A stretch of DNA of 32,978 bases from Burkholderiales bacterium (lineage in GTDB: Bacteria; Pseudomonadota; Gammaproteobacteria; Burkholderiales; Burkholderiaceae_D): positions 1 to 32,978 of the forward strand of contig JACQDX010000014.1 in assembly GCA_016200895.1 (NCBI GenBank), read 5' to 3'. Each line of letters opens with the position of its first letter. Within the stretch, counting starts at the first letter, position 1. Below, one piece after another: positions 14,777-23,665 of the stretch. Under the pieces are notes generated by a model that saw only the letters and a list, made by a program, of their open reading frames with translations, did no database searches and was not told the origin of the DNA. The translations under genes were made by a program, and so were the position numbers.

Positions 14777-17527
14777 ATGCCTTCCATTTATCTTCCCGTC
14801 GCCATTTTGACGTCGCTGGTCACTTCATTTCTGACCATGCTGATACTATTTTATGTCCAGCATTTGCACGTGCATGCAAGAGCAACGAGGTGTTGGGCTT
14901 TGGCCTATGCCTGCCTGGTCATGCAGCAGTTGTGCCATTTCCTAAGCAATGCGCATATGCCTGTTTTCAATCTGGCTGCGGATGTTTTCTTGTCTGGCTA
15001 TATCTGTTACCTGTGGGCGGGGACGCGCATCTTCCACGGCGTCACTGTTTTTGTCATGCCTGTCATGTTGAGCTTTGCAGTTGCCGTTCTGTGGTTACTG
15101 ATGACCTTCCTGACTACAGTTATTCCCCTTTGGCGCATGCTACCGGTTTACCTGATTTCGGGTCTGGTTATGCTGGCTGCCGCCGTGACTTTCTGGCGTG
15201 CACGCAGCGAAAAAAATATATTGGGTTTTATCCTGCTTGGCGTACTGATCTTCATCAAAGGCCTGTACCTGGCTGGCTCATCATTTTTGCAAAAGCAGCC
15301 TGAATATGTGGCTCTTGGGCAGGAAGTTGCGGCCTTGCTGGACCTGGCTATCGGTATGCTCTTTTTGGTGGCTGCCTTATTGCGTCAGCAAGACGATGTC
15401 GAGCGCATCAACGACAATTTGAAACAAGAGATGGACGAGCGAAAAAACATAGAGCGTCTGTCAAAGGACCATGAAACCCTGTTTGAAAAAGTCTTCCAGA
15501 TGGTGCCCGATGTATTGGCGATCTGCCGAGAAAAAGATGGCCGTTATCTGGACGTGAATCGTCATTGGGAAACGATCACTGGTTACTCCAGAGATGAAAC
15601 TTTGGGGCGCTATTCGCTTGAATTGAATCTATGGATGGATGTCAGTCGGCGTGCGGAAATGTTGACCATTTTAAGACGTGATGGCGAGATCAATAATTTT
15701 GAAGGTATCTACCGGCATAAACGGGGACATCCTTACCATGTGCTTATATCTGGTACGCGTTTTGATGTTGGTGGTGAACCTTACATCGCTTATGCCTTGC
15801 AAGACATTTCTGCCTTGCGCAAGGTGGAGCAATTGCAGGAGCAGGCAGAGCGCGAATTGCAGGAGCGCGAGAAATTGCTGTCAACCGTGTTTCAACTGGT
15901 GCCCGATACTTTGACGATCACGAGGATGGCAACGGGTGAATATGTTGATGTCAATCGCAACTGGGAACCAATGTCTGGTTATACCCGCGAAGAAGTCCTT
16001 GGGCATACATCGAATGAAATACATCTGTGGGATCAACCTGAACAGAGAGACGAACTGGTTAATCAGATACGTCAGCATGGCGAAGTCAGAAACATGCATA
16101 TTGCTTTTCGCCATAAGCAGGGTTTTATCAGCAATTGCCGTGTTTCAGGGTCGAAGTTTGAGACAGGTAATGAAACTTATTTGCTGCTGTCATCGCGCAA
16201 CATCGATCAGGAGTTGAGCGCAGAAGCTGCGCGCTTGCAGGTTGAATCCTTGCTGCGCGAGAATGAACAAAAGTATTCCACGCTCTTTCAGTTATCGCCT
16301 ATCCCACTCGGTCTGGTGGATGTGCAAACCGATTGCATAGTTGAAGTCAATGATGTCTGGCTCAAGGAACTCGGTTATCAAAGACATGGCATCGTGGGCC
16401 GCACGACTTTGGAAATGGGTTTTATCCATCAGGCTGAAATACGGAAAAAATTTAACGAAGACCTGGGACGTGACAAGAAAATAGATCAACTGGAAGTCCG
16501 CATCAGCAATCAGGCAGGACAGGAAATGATCTTCCTGTTGTCAGCCAGGTTGATCAAGATGAATGGCAAGTCCATGTGTATTTTTTCTTTACTGAATGTG
16601 ACCAGACAAGTGCAGATAGAGCAGGAAATTCGTGAAATGACGACGCAGCTTGAAGAACGTGTCAGATTGCGCACTCTGAATTTACAACAAGCCAATGCTG
16701 AACTTGCTGCAGCAATGCAATCATTGCGACACACCCAGGATGAACTGGTACGTTCAGAAAAAATGGCTGCCCTGGGTTCTCTGGTGGCGGGCGTGGCACA
16801 TGAATTGAATACTCCCATAGGTAATAGCGTGACCGTCGCCAGTACTTTGCAAGACAAGACCAGAGACTTGGTGCGCGATATCAATGAAGGACGGCTGAAA
16901 CGTTCGGTACTTGATCAATATCTGGAAAGTGCGACGACAGGAACTGCCTTGCTCATGCGCACGCTGGGCATGGCACGTGAATTGATACGCAGCTTCAAAC
17001 AGGTCGCAGTTGACCAGTCAAGTAGTCACAGGCGGCAATTTGATTTGCGCGTGGCGCTGGAAGAACTTATCGTTACCCTGACACCTATGTACAAGAACAC
17101 GACTTACCGCCTGGTGACTGAGTTTGCACCTGGTATCGTTATGGATAGTTATCCTGGTCCTCTGGGGCAGATCATGACGAACTTCATGACCAATGCACTG
17201 ACGCATGCATTTGAAGGACGTGAAACTGGCGAGATGCACCTGAGTACACAATTGCTGCCTGATCATCAGGTAAAAATTATTTTTGCCGACAATGGCATAG
17301 GCATGACAGAGCAAATACAAAAGCGCGTATTTGATCCCTTTTTTACGACCAAACTGGGGCAGGGCGGTTCTGGCCTGGGTATGAATATCGCCTATAACCT
17401 GGTGACTGGTGTATTGGGTGGTGAAATTCAATTGGAGAGTAAGTCAAATGAAGGGACGCGTTTCATTTTGATCATCCCTCTGGTAGCACCTCAATTGAGT
17501 GCTGAGAACGCGAAAAGGGTGTTGTGA
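14777..17527 (+). CDS. Membrane sensor histidine kinase with three PAS domains
   Basis: A 916-residue protein. Residues 1-~205 contain about seven membrane helices (an unassigned MASE-like sensor). Three PAS domains follow at roughly 235-350, 365-480 and 490-610; each begins with the related pattern F(Q)xxP (VFQMVPDVLAI, VFQLVPDTLTI, LFQLSPIPLGL) and contains a VDVNR/VEVND strand. A coiled coil leads to the kinase core. H-box H675 is in SLVAGVAHELNTPIGN, N-box in NFMTNALTHAFEG, G1 around D838 in FADNGIGM, then VFDPFFTTK and GSGLGMNIAYNLV. All catalytic boxes are intact. There is no attached receiver domain. The ATG at 14777 lacks a clear ribosome-binding site. The natural partner is probably the divergent receiver protein. 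Confidence 0.9.
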   Translation: MPSIYLPVAILTSLVTSFLTMLILFYVQHLHVHARATRCWALAYACLVMQQLCHFLSNAHMPVFNLAADVFLSGYICYLWAGTRIFHGVTVFVMPVMLSFAVAVLWLLMTFLTTVIPLWRMLPVYLISGLVMLAAAVTFWRARSEKNILGFILLGVLIFIKGLYLAGSSFLQKQPEYVALGQEVAALLDLAIGMLFLVAALLRQQDDVERINDNLKQEMDERKNIERLSKDHETLFEKVFQMVPDVLAICREKDGRYLDVNRHWETITGYSRDETLGRYSLELNLWMDVSRRAEMLTILRRDGEINNFEGIYRHKRGHPYHVLISGTRFDVGGEPYIAYALQDISALRKVEQLQEQAERELQEREKLLSTVFQLVPDTLTITRMATGEYVDVNRNWEPMSGYTREEVLGHTSNEIHLWDQPEQRDELVNQIRQHGEVRNMHIAFRHKQGFISNCRVSGSKFETGNETYLLLSSRNIDQELSAEAARLQVESLLRENEQKYSTLFQLSPIPLGLVDVQTDCIVEVNDVWLKELGYQRHGIVGRTTLEMGFIHQAEIRKKFNEDLGRDKKIDQLEVRISNQAGQEMIFLLSARLIKMNGKSMCIFSLLNVTRQVQIEQEIREMTTQLEERVRLRTLNLQQANAELAAAMQSLRHTQDELVRSEKMAALGSLVAGVAHELNTPIGNSVTVASTLQDKTRDLVRDINEGRLKRSVLDQYLESATTGTALLMRTLGMARELIRSFKQVAVDQSSSHRRQFDLRVALEELIVTLTPMYKNTTYRLVTEFAPGIVMDSYPGPLGQIMTNFMTNALTHAFEGRETGEMHLSTQLLPDHQVKIIFADNGIGMTEQIQKRVFDPFFTTKLGQGGSGLGMNIAYNLVTGVLGGEIQLESKSNEGTRFILIIPLVAPQLSAENAKRVL

Positions 17528-17734
17528 TCAGATTGCCATCTGGTTTAGCTATTGCTTCAGTTTTCAAAAACATGCACCAAACTGTCGCCTTGAATATCTT
17601 CCCTGCAAGTCAACGCTGAAATTAATATTTTTATGGCAATATTGGTTCTTTAATGCACGAACTGATATGTTAGTGTCTGCCAATTATTTTTCCGATATCT
17701 GCAATATTCGCCATTATTGTGCGTCTACACAGGT

Positions 17735-18307
17735 ATGGAGACTACACATAACCGACCTGAGTTGATGGCTGATCAGAACAATGACATCACTGAAACAGTC
17801 AGGCGCGAACGCGGGCGGCTGGGTAGTTTCATACGCAAACGCGTCGCTGATGCCAGCGAGGCGGAAGATATTTTGCAAGATGTGTTTTATGAACTGGTCG
17901 AAGCCTATCGTCTGCCTGAACCCATAGAGCAGGTTGGCGCATGGCTGTTCAGAGTGGCGCGCAACCGCATCATAGACCGCTTCCGCAAGAAAAAGGAAGT
18001 TGCCCTGCCTGATCTGGAGGAGGGTAGTGAAGATGAAGCCTGGCTGGATAAAGTCTTGCCATCCAGCGACGAGGGGCCAGAAGCCGCCTATGCACGCAAT
18101 GTCATGCTGGAAGAATTATATGAAGCCCTTGATGAATTGCCCGAAGAGCAGCGCGATGCCTTTATAGGGCATGAAATCGAAGGCCTGAGTTTTAAAGAAA
18201 TGTCCACCGCTACTGGCGTGGGCGTAAACACCTTGCTGGCGCGCAAGCGCTATGCCGTCTTGCATCTGCGCATGCGCTTGCAAGACTTATTGGAAGAATT
18301 TAATTAA
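17735..18307 (+). CDS. Sigma-70 family (ECF-like) RNA polymerase sigma factor
   Basis: A 190-residue sigma factor from the ATG at 17735; the internal ATG at 17765 (MADQNND) is an equally plausible start. Region 2 is visible as RVADASEAEDILQDVFYELVEAY and GAWLFRVARNRIIDRFRKKKE. Region 4 is visible as ALDELPEEQRDAFIGHEIEGLSFKEMSTATGVGVNTLLARKRYAVLHLR. It recruits RNA polymerase to alternative promoters. The next gene begins 14 bases downstream with its own ribosome-binding site and is a small membrane protein of the kind often paired with this sigma group. That protein may sense the signal; this is inference, since it lacks a recognisable anti-sigma domain. Confidence 0.87.
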   Translation: METTHNRPELMADQNNDITETVRRERGRLGSFIRKRVADASEAEDILQDVFYELVEAYRLPEPIEQVGAWLFRVARNRIIDRFRKKKEVALPDLEEGSEDEAWLDKVLPSSDEGPEAAYARNVMLEELYEALDELPEEQRDAFIGHEIEGLSFKEMSTATGVGVNTLLARKRYAVLHLRMRLQDLLEEFN

Positions 18308-18321
18308 GACAGGAGTTTGAT

Positions 18322-18936
18322 ATGTTGATGAGATTAAGAGTATTAAAAATCATGGTGTTGGTTGTGGCTGGCGTCAGCGCCCTGAGCTGGGTAGTCATGA
18401 TGCTGTGGAACTGGCTCATGCCAGCTTTGTTTGTCGGTGCCCGCAGCATCGATTTTCTGCAGTCGCTGGGTTTGCTGGTGCTAAGTAAAATCCTGTTCGG
18501 CGGCATGCGTGGTCATGGTGGCTGGCACAAACATGGTGAGCATCACTGGCATCGTCGCTGGGAAAAACTGACGCCGGAAGAAAGAGAGAAATTCCAGCAT
18601 GGCATGTTTGGCCGCAGAAGGCGCCGGAGCAAGTCTGAAATGCAGGCCGCAAAAGAAGCAGCCTGCAAACAGGAGCCAGGCGTTATCATCCCTATCGTCA
18701 ACTTCGGCAAGTGTGAAGGCAAGGCTGATTGCGTGCCAGTTTGCCCGGAAAACGTATTTGAAATTCGCCGTATTACTGTCGAAGACTATAAGCAACTGGG
18801 CTTTCTTGCACAGCTCAAGCAAAGAGTACACGGCATGAAGGTAGCCTATACCCCAAATGCCGATGCCTGCCTGGCTTGCGGTTTATGTGTAACAGCTTGC
18901 CCGGAAAAGGCAATTACTTTGCGGCGTTCAACATAG
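18322..18936 (+). CDS. Membrane protein fused to a dicluster ferredoxin domain
   Basis: A 204-residue protein in one uninterrupted frame, with AGGAG upstream of the ATG. Residues 1-~60 carry two hydrophobic helices (VLKIMVLVVAGVSALSWVVM and FLQSLGLLVLSKILFGG). A His/Trp/Arg-rich linker follows (GWHKHGEHHWHRRW), then LTPEEREKFQ. Up to residue ~100 this looks like the small membrane partner encoded next to many sigma factors. From ~112 on it is a complete ferredoxin: C131-x5-C137-x3-C141-P and C183-x2-C186-x2-C189-x3-C193-P, room for two Fe-S clusters, with the spacing of 7Fe/8Fe ferredoxins. The family ferredoxins are usually separate proteins beginning near ACKQEPGVIIPIVN. The fusion would place a redox module at the membrane next to a sigma factor, suggesting redox sensing. 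Confidence 0.85.
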   Translation: MLMRLRVLKIMVLVVAGVSALSWVVMMLWNWLMPALFVGARSIDFLQSLGLLVLSKILFGGMRGHGGWHKHGEHHWHRRWEKLTPEEREKFQHGMFGRRRRRSKSEMQAAKEAACKQEPGVIIPIVNFGKCEGKADCVPVCPENVFEIRRITVEDYKQLGFLAQLKQRVHGMKVAYTPNADACLACGLCVTACPEKAITLRRST

Positions 18937-19046
18937 CGGCAAGATACATATTTAAGTGAGACCCACACTGATGTTTTAAAATAGTCATTTGAGCAGGCAT
19001 AGTAAATGCCTGCATCCCATAACTCCTCATTAAACAGGGAGCATTG

Positions 19047-19526
19047 ATGACTATCGTAATTCGTGAAGCAGGGCCCGGTGATCTTGAAGAAGTCTTGCAA
19101 TTGCGCATGCGCCTGTTCGACAAGCTGGTTGACTTTAATAATGGCAAAGGTGTTGACGAAGACCTGCTGCAATCAACACGCACTTACTTTAGCGATGCTT
19201 TGCAAAGTGGGGCTTGCAAAACCTGGGTAGCTGAGACTGAAGGGCATCTCGTCGCCTGCGGTTCACTCGCCATATTTGTCCGTCCGCCATATCCTGGTAA
19301 CGTAGCAGGCAAGGATGCGTATTTGCTGAATATGTACACTCTGGCCGAATATCGTAAACAGGGCCTGGGCAGAAAGATTTTGCAACAGGCAATGCACTAC
19401 GCACATGATCAGGGTTTTGCAAAAATCTGGCTGCATGCGACTGAAGATGGCCAGGCTTTATACGCCTCTGAAGGCTTTGAACAGTCCAGTAAATACATGG
19501 AATGGGAAGTCGGGGCAGGAGTATAG
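19047..19526 (+). CDS. GNAT-family N-acetyltransferase
   Basis: A 159-residue protein. The ATG at 19047 is preferred over the TTG at 19044; AGGGAG lies just upstream. The GNAT fold is visible: MTIVIREAGPGDLEEVLQLR at the start, AYLLNMYTLAEYRKQGLGRKIL with the acetyl-CoA loop RKQGLG, and the C-terminal KIWLHATEDGQALYASEGF. It transfers acetyl from acetyl-CoA to an unknown amine substrate. The AraC-type regulator gene begins immediately after its stop, so the two are likely co-transcribed. Confidence 0.9.
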   Translation: MTIVIREAGPGDLEEVLQLRMRLFDKLVDFNNGKGVDEDLLQSTRTYFSDALQSGACKTWVAETEGHLVACGSLAIFVRPPYPGNVAGKDAYLLNMYTLAEYRKQGLGRKILQQAMHYAHDQGFAKIWLHATEDGQALYASEGFEQSSKYMEWEVGAGV

Positions 19527-19528
19527 AC

Positions 19529-20488
19529 TTGAGCCAGCTTCCATCAGGCAAAACGCCACAGGCATCCCAGCACCAGTCACATTACCAGGCCCGCATGCAC
19601 AGGGTGCTGGAACATATAGATCGCCATCTGGACCAGCCACTTGATCTGGAGGTGCTGGCCGGGGTTGCGTATTTTTCGCCATATCATTTCCATCGGCTGT
19701 TTGCCGCCTGGATGGGTGAGCGCCTGGGTGACTATGTGCGTCGCCGTCGGTTGGAAGTGGCTGCATTTCGCCTGTTTGCGCAAGCTGGCACGCCAGTGTT
19801 GGAGATTGCCTTGTCGGTAGGCTTCGGATCGGCTGAAGCTTTTACTCGCGCCTTTAAAGACCGTTTTGCCTATACCCCGGCAGCATGGCGTCAATATCAA
19901 ATTGATTTGCATCGATTAAATAGCAAGAATAATCAAGCGCTCAGCAAGAATGATCAGGTCCAGTCTTATGCCTCATTTCATAATGGAATCTCTTCCAATT
20001 TAAAACAGGTGACCAGCATGGATGTCAAATTGATACACAGAGAACCAGTCAACATCGCCTATCTGCGCCACATCGGGCCTTATGGCGCTGAGGTAGGCCA
20101 ATTCTGGGCGGAGGTTGTGTCACCATGGATGGCCACACATAATCTGCTTACGCGGGCGCGCTATGGTATCAGCCATGATGATCCCAGCATTACTGATCCC
20201 GCACTTTGCCGTTATGACGCCGGAGTTGAGTTGCCAGAAAATGCCCCTGTGCCCGGAAATGCCTTGCTGACCAGCATACCCGGTGGTGAATATGCTTCAC
20301 TGCACTTCGAAGGCAGAAGCACTGAAATTGGCGAAGCCTGGGCTAGCATCCTGCGTGACTGGTTGCCAGCGAGTGGTTATCAAATTGATGCCAGGCCATG
20401 CTTTGAATATTACTCGCCAGGCGCCTGTTTTGACCCGGAAACCGGGATCTTCGACTGTGACATCTGCATCCCTGTCGTGCCTTTGTGA
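19529..20488 (+). CDS. AraC-family regulator with C-terminal GyrI-like effector domain
   Basis: A 319-residue protein. The start is placed at TTG 19529 because GGAG (19518-19521) lies seven bases ahead; the in-frame ATG at 19502 overlaps the GNAT gene and has no such site. The first ~105 residues hold the two AraC helix-turn-helices (LDLEVLAGVAYFSPYHFHRLF and PVLEIALSVGFGSAEAFTRAFKDRF). After a variable linker, the GyrI-like domain runs from MDVKLIHREPVNIAYLRHIGPY to FDCDICIPVV, as in Rob and related drug-responsive regulators. Such domains often bind hydrophobic cations. It may control the upstream acetyltransferase. Confidence 0.9.
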   Translation: MSQLPSGKTPQASQHQSHYQARMHRVLEHIDRHLDQPLDLEVLAGVAYFSPYHFHRLFAAWMGERLGDYVRRRRLEVAAFRLFAQAGTPVLEIALSVGFGSAEAFTRAFKDRFAYTPAAWRQYQIDLHRLNSKNNQALSKNDQVQSYASFHNGISSNLKQVTSMDVKLIHREPVNIAYLRHIGPYGAEVGQFWAEVVSPWMATHNLLTRARYGISHDDPSITDPALCRYDAGVELPENAPVPGNALLTSIPGGEYASLHFEGRSTEIGEAWASILRDWLPASGYQIDARPCFEYYSPGACFDPETGIFDCDICIPVVPL

Positions 20489-20537
20489 TACAAGTAGCTG
20501 CAGCCGTGCGCCATGCTGACTTTTTAAATAGGTTCCT

Positions 20538-20975
20538 ATGACTGCTGCATTCCATTTCAGCTTTGCTGCACACTGGCGTAGTGCGCCGCTGGCTTACTGG
20601 GTGCACATACCCGTAGCAAACCAGCCAGATACCTGGCAGCCAGTCGCGCCACCTTGCATACCACACCGGGGGTACGCCATCCTGCATGTAGAGTTTGAAC
20701 AATTAGATCTGCTCTTCAGTTCGCCTGCGCAACTGGATCATTTTATTACTGTGCTATCGACCAAGCCCTTGCCAACATCCAGGCAACTATCTGCATTGCG
20801 TAATGCACCGGTAGGGCCAAATGGTCATTGGCTGAGCCGCTTGCCCGCTGCTATAAAGGCACCACGTAAACGCGCCAGGTTAGTACAACGCATGCAAGAA
20901 GTGCGTGCTCTGGTAGTGAGTGCGGATAAGCAAGATGAGTTTAACTGGGCAGGGCACAGCATTGTTAATACGTAG
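20538..20975 (+). CDS. Hypothetical protein, 145 aa
   Basis: An ordinary-looking cytoplasmic protein with no signal peptide or membrane helix. It starts MTAAFHFSFAAHWRSAPLAYW, has a Pro-rich middle (VAPPCIPHRGYAIL) and an arginine/lysine-rich segment, LPAAIKAPRKRARLVQRMQEVR, that could bind nucleic acid. I do not recognise the family. It follows the AraC gene by 49 bases on the same strand and may share its transcript. An AGG about 8 bases before the ATG is a weak ribosome-binding site. Confidence 0.6.
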   Translation: MTAAFHFSFAAHWRSAPLAYWVHIPVANQPDTWQPVAPPCIPHRGYAILHVEFEQLDLLFSSPAQLDHFITVLSTKPLPTSRQLSALRNAPVGPNGHWLSRLPAAIKAPRKRARLVQRMQEVRALVVSADKQDEFNWAGHSIVNT

Positions 20976-21006
20976 CCCCATAGCCTATAGCGCATAGCCC
21001 CGCTAC

Positions 21007-21237
21007 TTATGCGTGCGTAATTGTTTGCCCGCCATCGCCAGGTTTAAAACGATTTGATATGTGCAAGGCCATACCCTTGGCCAGTTCTTCTTCACCATAG
21101 AAGACATTGCTTATCTCTTCTTTGCGCAACATGATCGATTTATCTTCGCTATGCGTGCGCAAAAGAACTTCAATGCCTGGTTCAAGGTGCGGGCAGTTTT
21201 TGGCATCTGCCGCACATGCAGGGTTTTTTTGAGGCAA
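21007..21237 (-). CDS. Possible small hypothetical protein
   Basis: A 76-residue frame from a TTG start (21237), or about 41 residues from the internal ATG at 21132. The sequence (ISNVFYGEEELAKGMALHISN, RFKPGDGGQTI) reads like protein rather than noise, and a cysteine pair lies near the start. No convincing ribosome-binding site is visible and I do not recognise a family, so this is a weak call. Confidence 0.3.
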   Translation of the reverse strand: MPQKNPACAADAKNCPHLEPGIEVLLRTHSEDKSIMLRKEEISNVFYGEEELAKGMALHISNRFKPGDGGQTITHA

Positions 21238-21402
21238 TTTGTGTCGAGTGTCTGCAACTTTATATTTTTCCGACTAAGAATCTCAGAGGACCAGGTGACG
21301 CTGAATTGCTAGAGTCAAGTATATGTGTGCAAGAAGTGCAAACTCGTCAACAAGCGAAAAAGAAGTTGTCAAAGGCCTGGAATTGCAAAGGTACAGGACA
21401 GT

Positions 21403-21561
21403 ATGTCTTGTTTTGAAACAGCATTGCGCGATGGCCGTAACTTGCCAGATCTGATTTGCATCAGGTGCATAGCAGTTGAATCAATTATGATTGAATTTGA
21501 AGAAGGGCAGCCTTGCCCTGCGTGCAAGCTTGGGATATCGCATCGCGGTCGATCAGTGTAA
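21403..21561 (+). CDS. Possible small zinc-ribbon-like protein (two CxxC motifs)
   Basis: A 52-residue frame from the ATG at 21403, preceded by AGGACAGT. It contains CIRC and CPAC, spaced ~20 residues apart as in small zinc ribbons. The frame extends upstream to an ATG at 21325 that adds a third pair (CKKC) and a basic stretch. It could be a small metal-binding protein or a decayed gene. No neighbour explains it. Confidence 0.33.
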   Translation: MSCFETALRDGRNLPDLICIRCIAVESIMIEFEEGQPCPACKLGISHRGRSV

Positions 21562-21658
21562 TGCTAAACACCTGTTGGATATACAGCATGCTGTCGGTTT
21601 GTCAGGTATAAGTACACACAACTCCTTGCAATTTGCATGATACTAAAACCGGACTTAG

Positions 21659-22690
21659 TCAGCGATGTCCTTCAAAACCCAGCAACACGTTGACCACATT
21701 GACGCCGATGTCATCTACCATATAGCCACCTTCCATCACAAACAAAGTGGGTTTGCCTATGCCAGCAATGGCTTCGCCCATGCGCAGGTAGTCGTGGTTT
21801 TCCAGTTTGAACTGACTGATAGGGTCGTTTTTGAAAGTATCGACGCCAAGCGAGACCACGATTGCATCCGGCGCATAGGCAGCGAGCTTGTTGCAGGCAT
21901 CAGCTAAGGCTATGCTATAAGTGTCCCAGGCAGTGCCGTGCGGTAGTGGATAGTTGTGATTAAAGCCCATGCCAGCGCCCCGACCCTGCTCATCACGATG
22001 ACCCAGAAAATACGGGTAGGAATTTTTCGGATCACCATGCAGCGAAATAAACAGCACGTCGGCACGATCATAAAAGATGCTTTGAGTGCCATTGCCATGG
22101 TGGTAATCCACATCAAGCACAGCGACTCGTTTAGCACCTTTGGCGATAAACCCTTGTGCAGCGATGGCAGCATTATTCAGATAGCAGTAGCCACCCATGT
22201 ATTCTGCTGCAGCGTGGTGTCCAGGAGGACGGCACAAGGCAAAAGCGCTAGACGCGCCATCTGCGATTGCCTCCATTCCCGTCAAGGCGAGATTGGCGCT
22301 GGTGCGCACCGCTTCCCATGTGCCCGCAGTGATAGGCACGCCAGCATCCATCGCATAAAAGCCCAGTTTGCCGTCGATGTGATCAGGCTCAATATCACTG
22401 CGCAAATCGCGCACCGGCCAGATCAGCGGCAAAGCATCATGCGAGCGCCCGGCGGCGACCCACCTGGACCACGCATTTTCAAGAAAACTGACGTAGCGGG
22501 CGCTGTGCACAGTGCTATATGAGGAAGATGCATAGTCGTGCGGTGCCATGATCTCACCCAGGCCCACACTACGCACGTGCGCCAGCACAGTGTCGGCACG
22601 GTCAGGCATTTCCACACAAGGCTTTAAAACCCCATCCTTCAGTTCGGTGCCATGGTGCAGCCGGTGCTTGTCGCTATAAATAGTGAGCAT
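21659..22690 (-). CDS. Acetylpolyamine amidohydrolase (histone-deacetylase superfamily)
   Basis: A 343-residue zinc deacetylase. The catalytic His pair H158-H159 is in CRPPGHHAA. The zinc ligands are D195 and H197 in LDVDYHHGNG and D284 in SLGVDTFKNDP. The C-terminal GKPTLFVMEGGYMVDDIG completes the active site. The length, the GGYCYLNNAAIAAQ motif and the YSDKHRLHH start match bacterial acetylpolyamine amidohydrolases, which remove acetyl groups from acetylated putrescine, spermidine or cadaverine. It is divergent from an Lrp/AsnC regulator that probably controls it. The substrate is known only at family level. Confidence 0.9.
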   Translation of the reverse strand: MLTIYSDKHRLHHGTELKDGVLKPCVEMPDRADTVLAHVRSVGLGEIMAPHDYASSSYSTVHSARYVSFLENAWSRWVAAGRSHDALPLIWPVRDLRSDIEPDHIDGKLGFYAMDAGVPITAGTWEAVRTSANLALTGMEAIADGASSAFALCRPPGHHAAAEYMGGYCYLNNAAIAAQGFIAKGAKRVAVLDVDYHHGNGTQSIFYDRADVLFISLHGDPKNSYPYFLGHRDEQGRGAGMGFNHNYPLPHGTAWDTYSIALADACNKLAAYAPDAIVVSLGVDTFKNDPISQFKLENHDYLRMGEAIAGIGKPTLFVMEGGYMVDDIGVNVVNVLLGFEGHR

Positions 22691-22785
22691 TTTGGTTTGC
22701 CTGAGCGTTGGAAGTAGAAATTATTATGACGTTCAGCAGATGGAATTGCTGTGCTTTATAGACACATGCAATGGCATATATTTAG

Positions 22786-22830
22786 AATAACAGACTCAAA
22801 ATACATTAAATAAAGAAATAATAGACTCAA
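22786..22830. promoter_or_regulatory. Paired direct repeats in the divergent promoter (candidate Lrp/AsnC operator)
   Basis: AATAACAGACTCAA (22786-22799) and AATAATAGACTCAA (22817-22830) match at 13 of 14 positions. Their starts are 31 bases apart, about three helical turns, so both face the same side of the DNA. They lie between the amidohydrolase gene and the Lrp-type gene. An 8-bp inverted repeat (AGAAATAA/TTATTTCT, 22814-22839) overlaps the second copy. Confidence 0.5.
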
Positions 22831-22915
22831 TTTATTTCTACTTAAGCAAATTACCTTTATCGGTCACGCTAACGGGAAGTATGATTTGAGCGGGAGAAAC
22901 TAAGGGAAATTTAAA

Positions 22916-23413
22916 ATGAGTGGGAAAAAACAATATCTGGACCTGGACGATACGGATCGAACCATCCTGAGTCTTTTGCAGCAGGACGGCACCCTATCCA
23001 ATCCCAAACTGGCTGAACATGTTTCGCTAAGCGTGACACCCTGCTGGCGCAGGCTGAAGCGGTTGGAACAGGAAGGTTTTATCACCAGCTACCAGGCCAA
23101 TCTGGATCGTCGCAAATTGAGCCTGGATGTACTGGCTTTCGTCCAAGTAAGCTTTGTGATCGTCACCGATGTATCGATCAAACATTTCGAGGAAGTAATC
23201 CTGACACACCCACATGTCTTGTCCTGCCATAAGGTCACGGGTGAGGCAGATTATCTGCTACAGGTAGTGGCAGAGAACCTGGACGCTTACAGCGATTTTG
23301 TAGAAAACGTCTTGCGCGTCATACCTGGGATCAGCATGATCCACTCCAGCCTGGCAATGCGCGAAATAAAATCATCGACCCGACTTCCAATAATTGGGGC
23401 AGATAAAATGTGA
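22916..23413 (+). CDS. Lrp/AsnC-family transcriptional regulator
   Basis: A 165-residue regulator. Residues ~8-60 form the winged helix-turn-helix (LDDTDRTILSLLQQDGTLSNPKLAEHVSLSVTPCWRRLKRLEQEGFI). Residues ~75-150 form the RAM effector-binding domain (VLSCHKVTGEADYLLQVVAENLDAY, then IPGISMIHSSLAMREIK). These proteins form octamers that wrap DNA and respond to amino acids or related small molecules. It is divergent from acetylpolyamine amidohydrolase, and the shared promoter region carries paired direct repeats, so local control of that gene and autoregulation are likely. Confidence 0.9.
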   Translation: MSGKKQYLDLDDTDRTILSLLQQDGTLSNPKLAEHVSLSVTPCWRRLKRLEQEGFITSYQANLDRRKLSLDVLAFVQVSFVIVTDVSIKHFEEVILTHPHVLSCHKVTGEADYLLQVVAENLDAYSDFVENVLRVIPGISMIHSSLAMREIKSSTRLPIIGADKM

Positions 23414-23665
23414 ACAGAGGCTGTTCAAATACTTTCAGTTCAGGATGTCACATATGAGGTTTTTGTACGTTTGCCAAATGCGAATGCACTCTTAATGCAG
23501 ATCGTATCGCTAAAGGAAATCTGCCTCGATTTTTTAGGTGCGCTCCATGTACGATGAATGCCTTAAAAATGTATGAATGAAAGACCTGCCTCTGTTCCTG
23601 CACGCATGTCGAGCATGGGAAAATGTCAGTAATTCCCTTAAAATTATGCTTGCGAATATGCAGAA

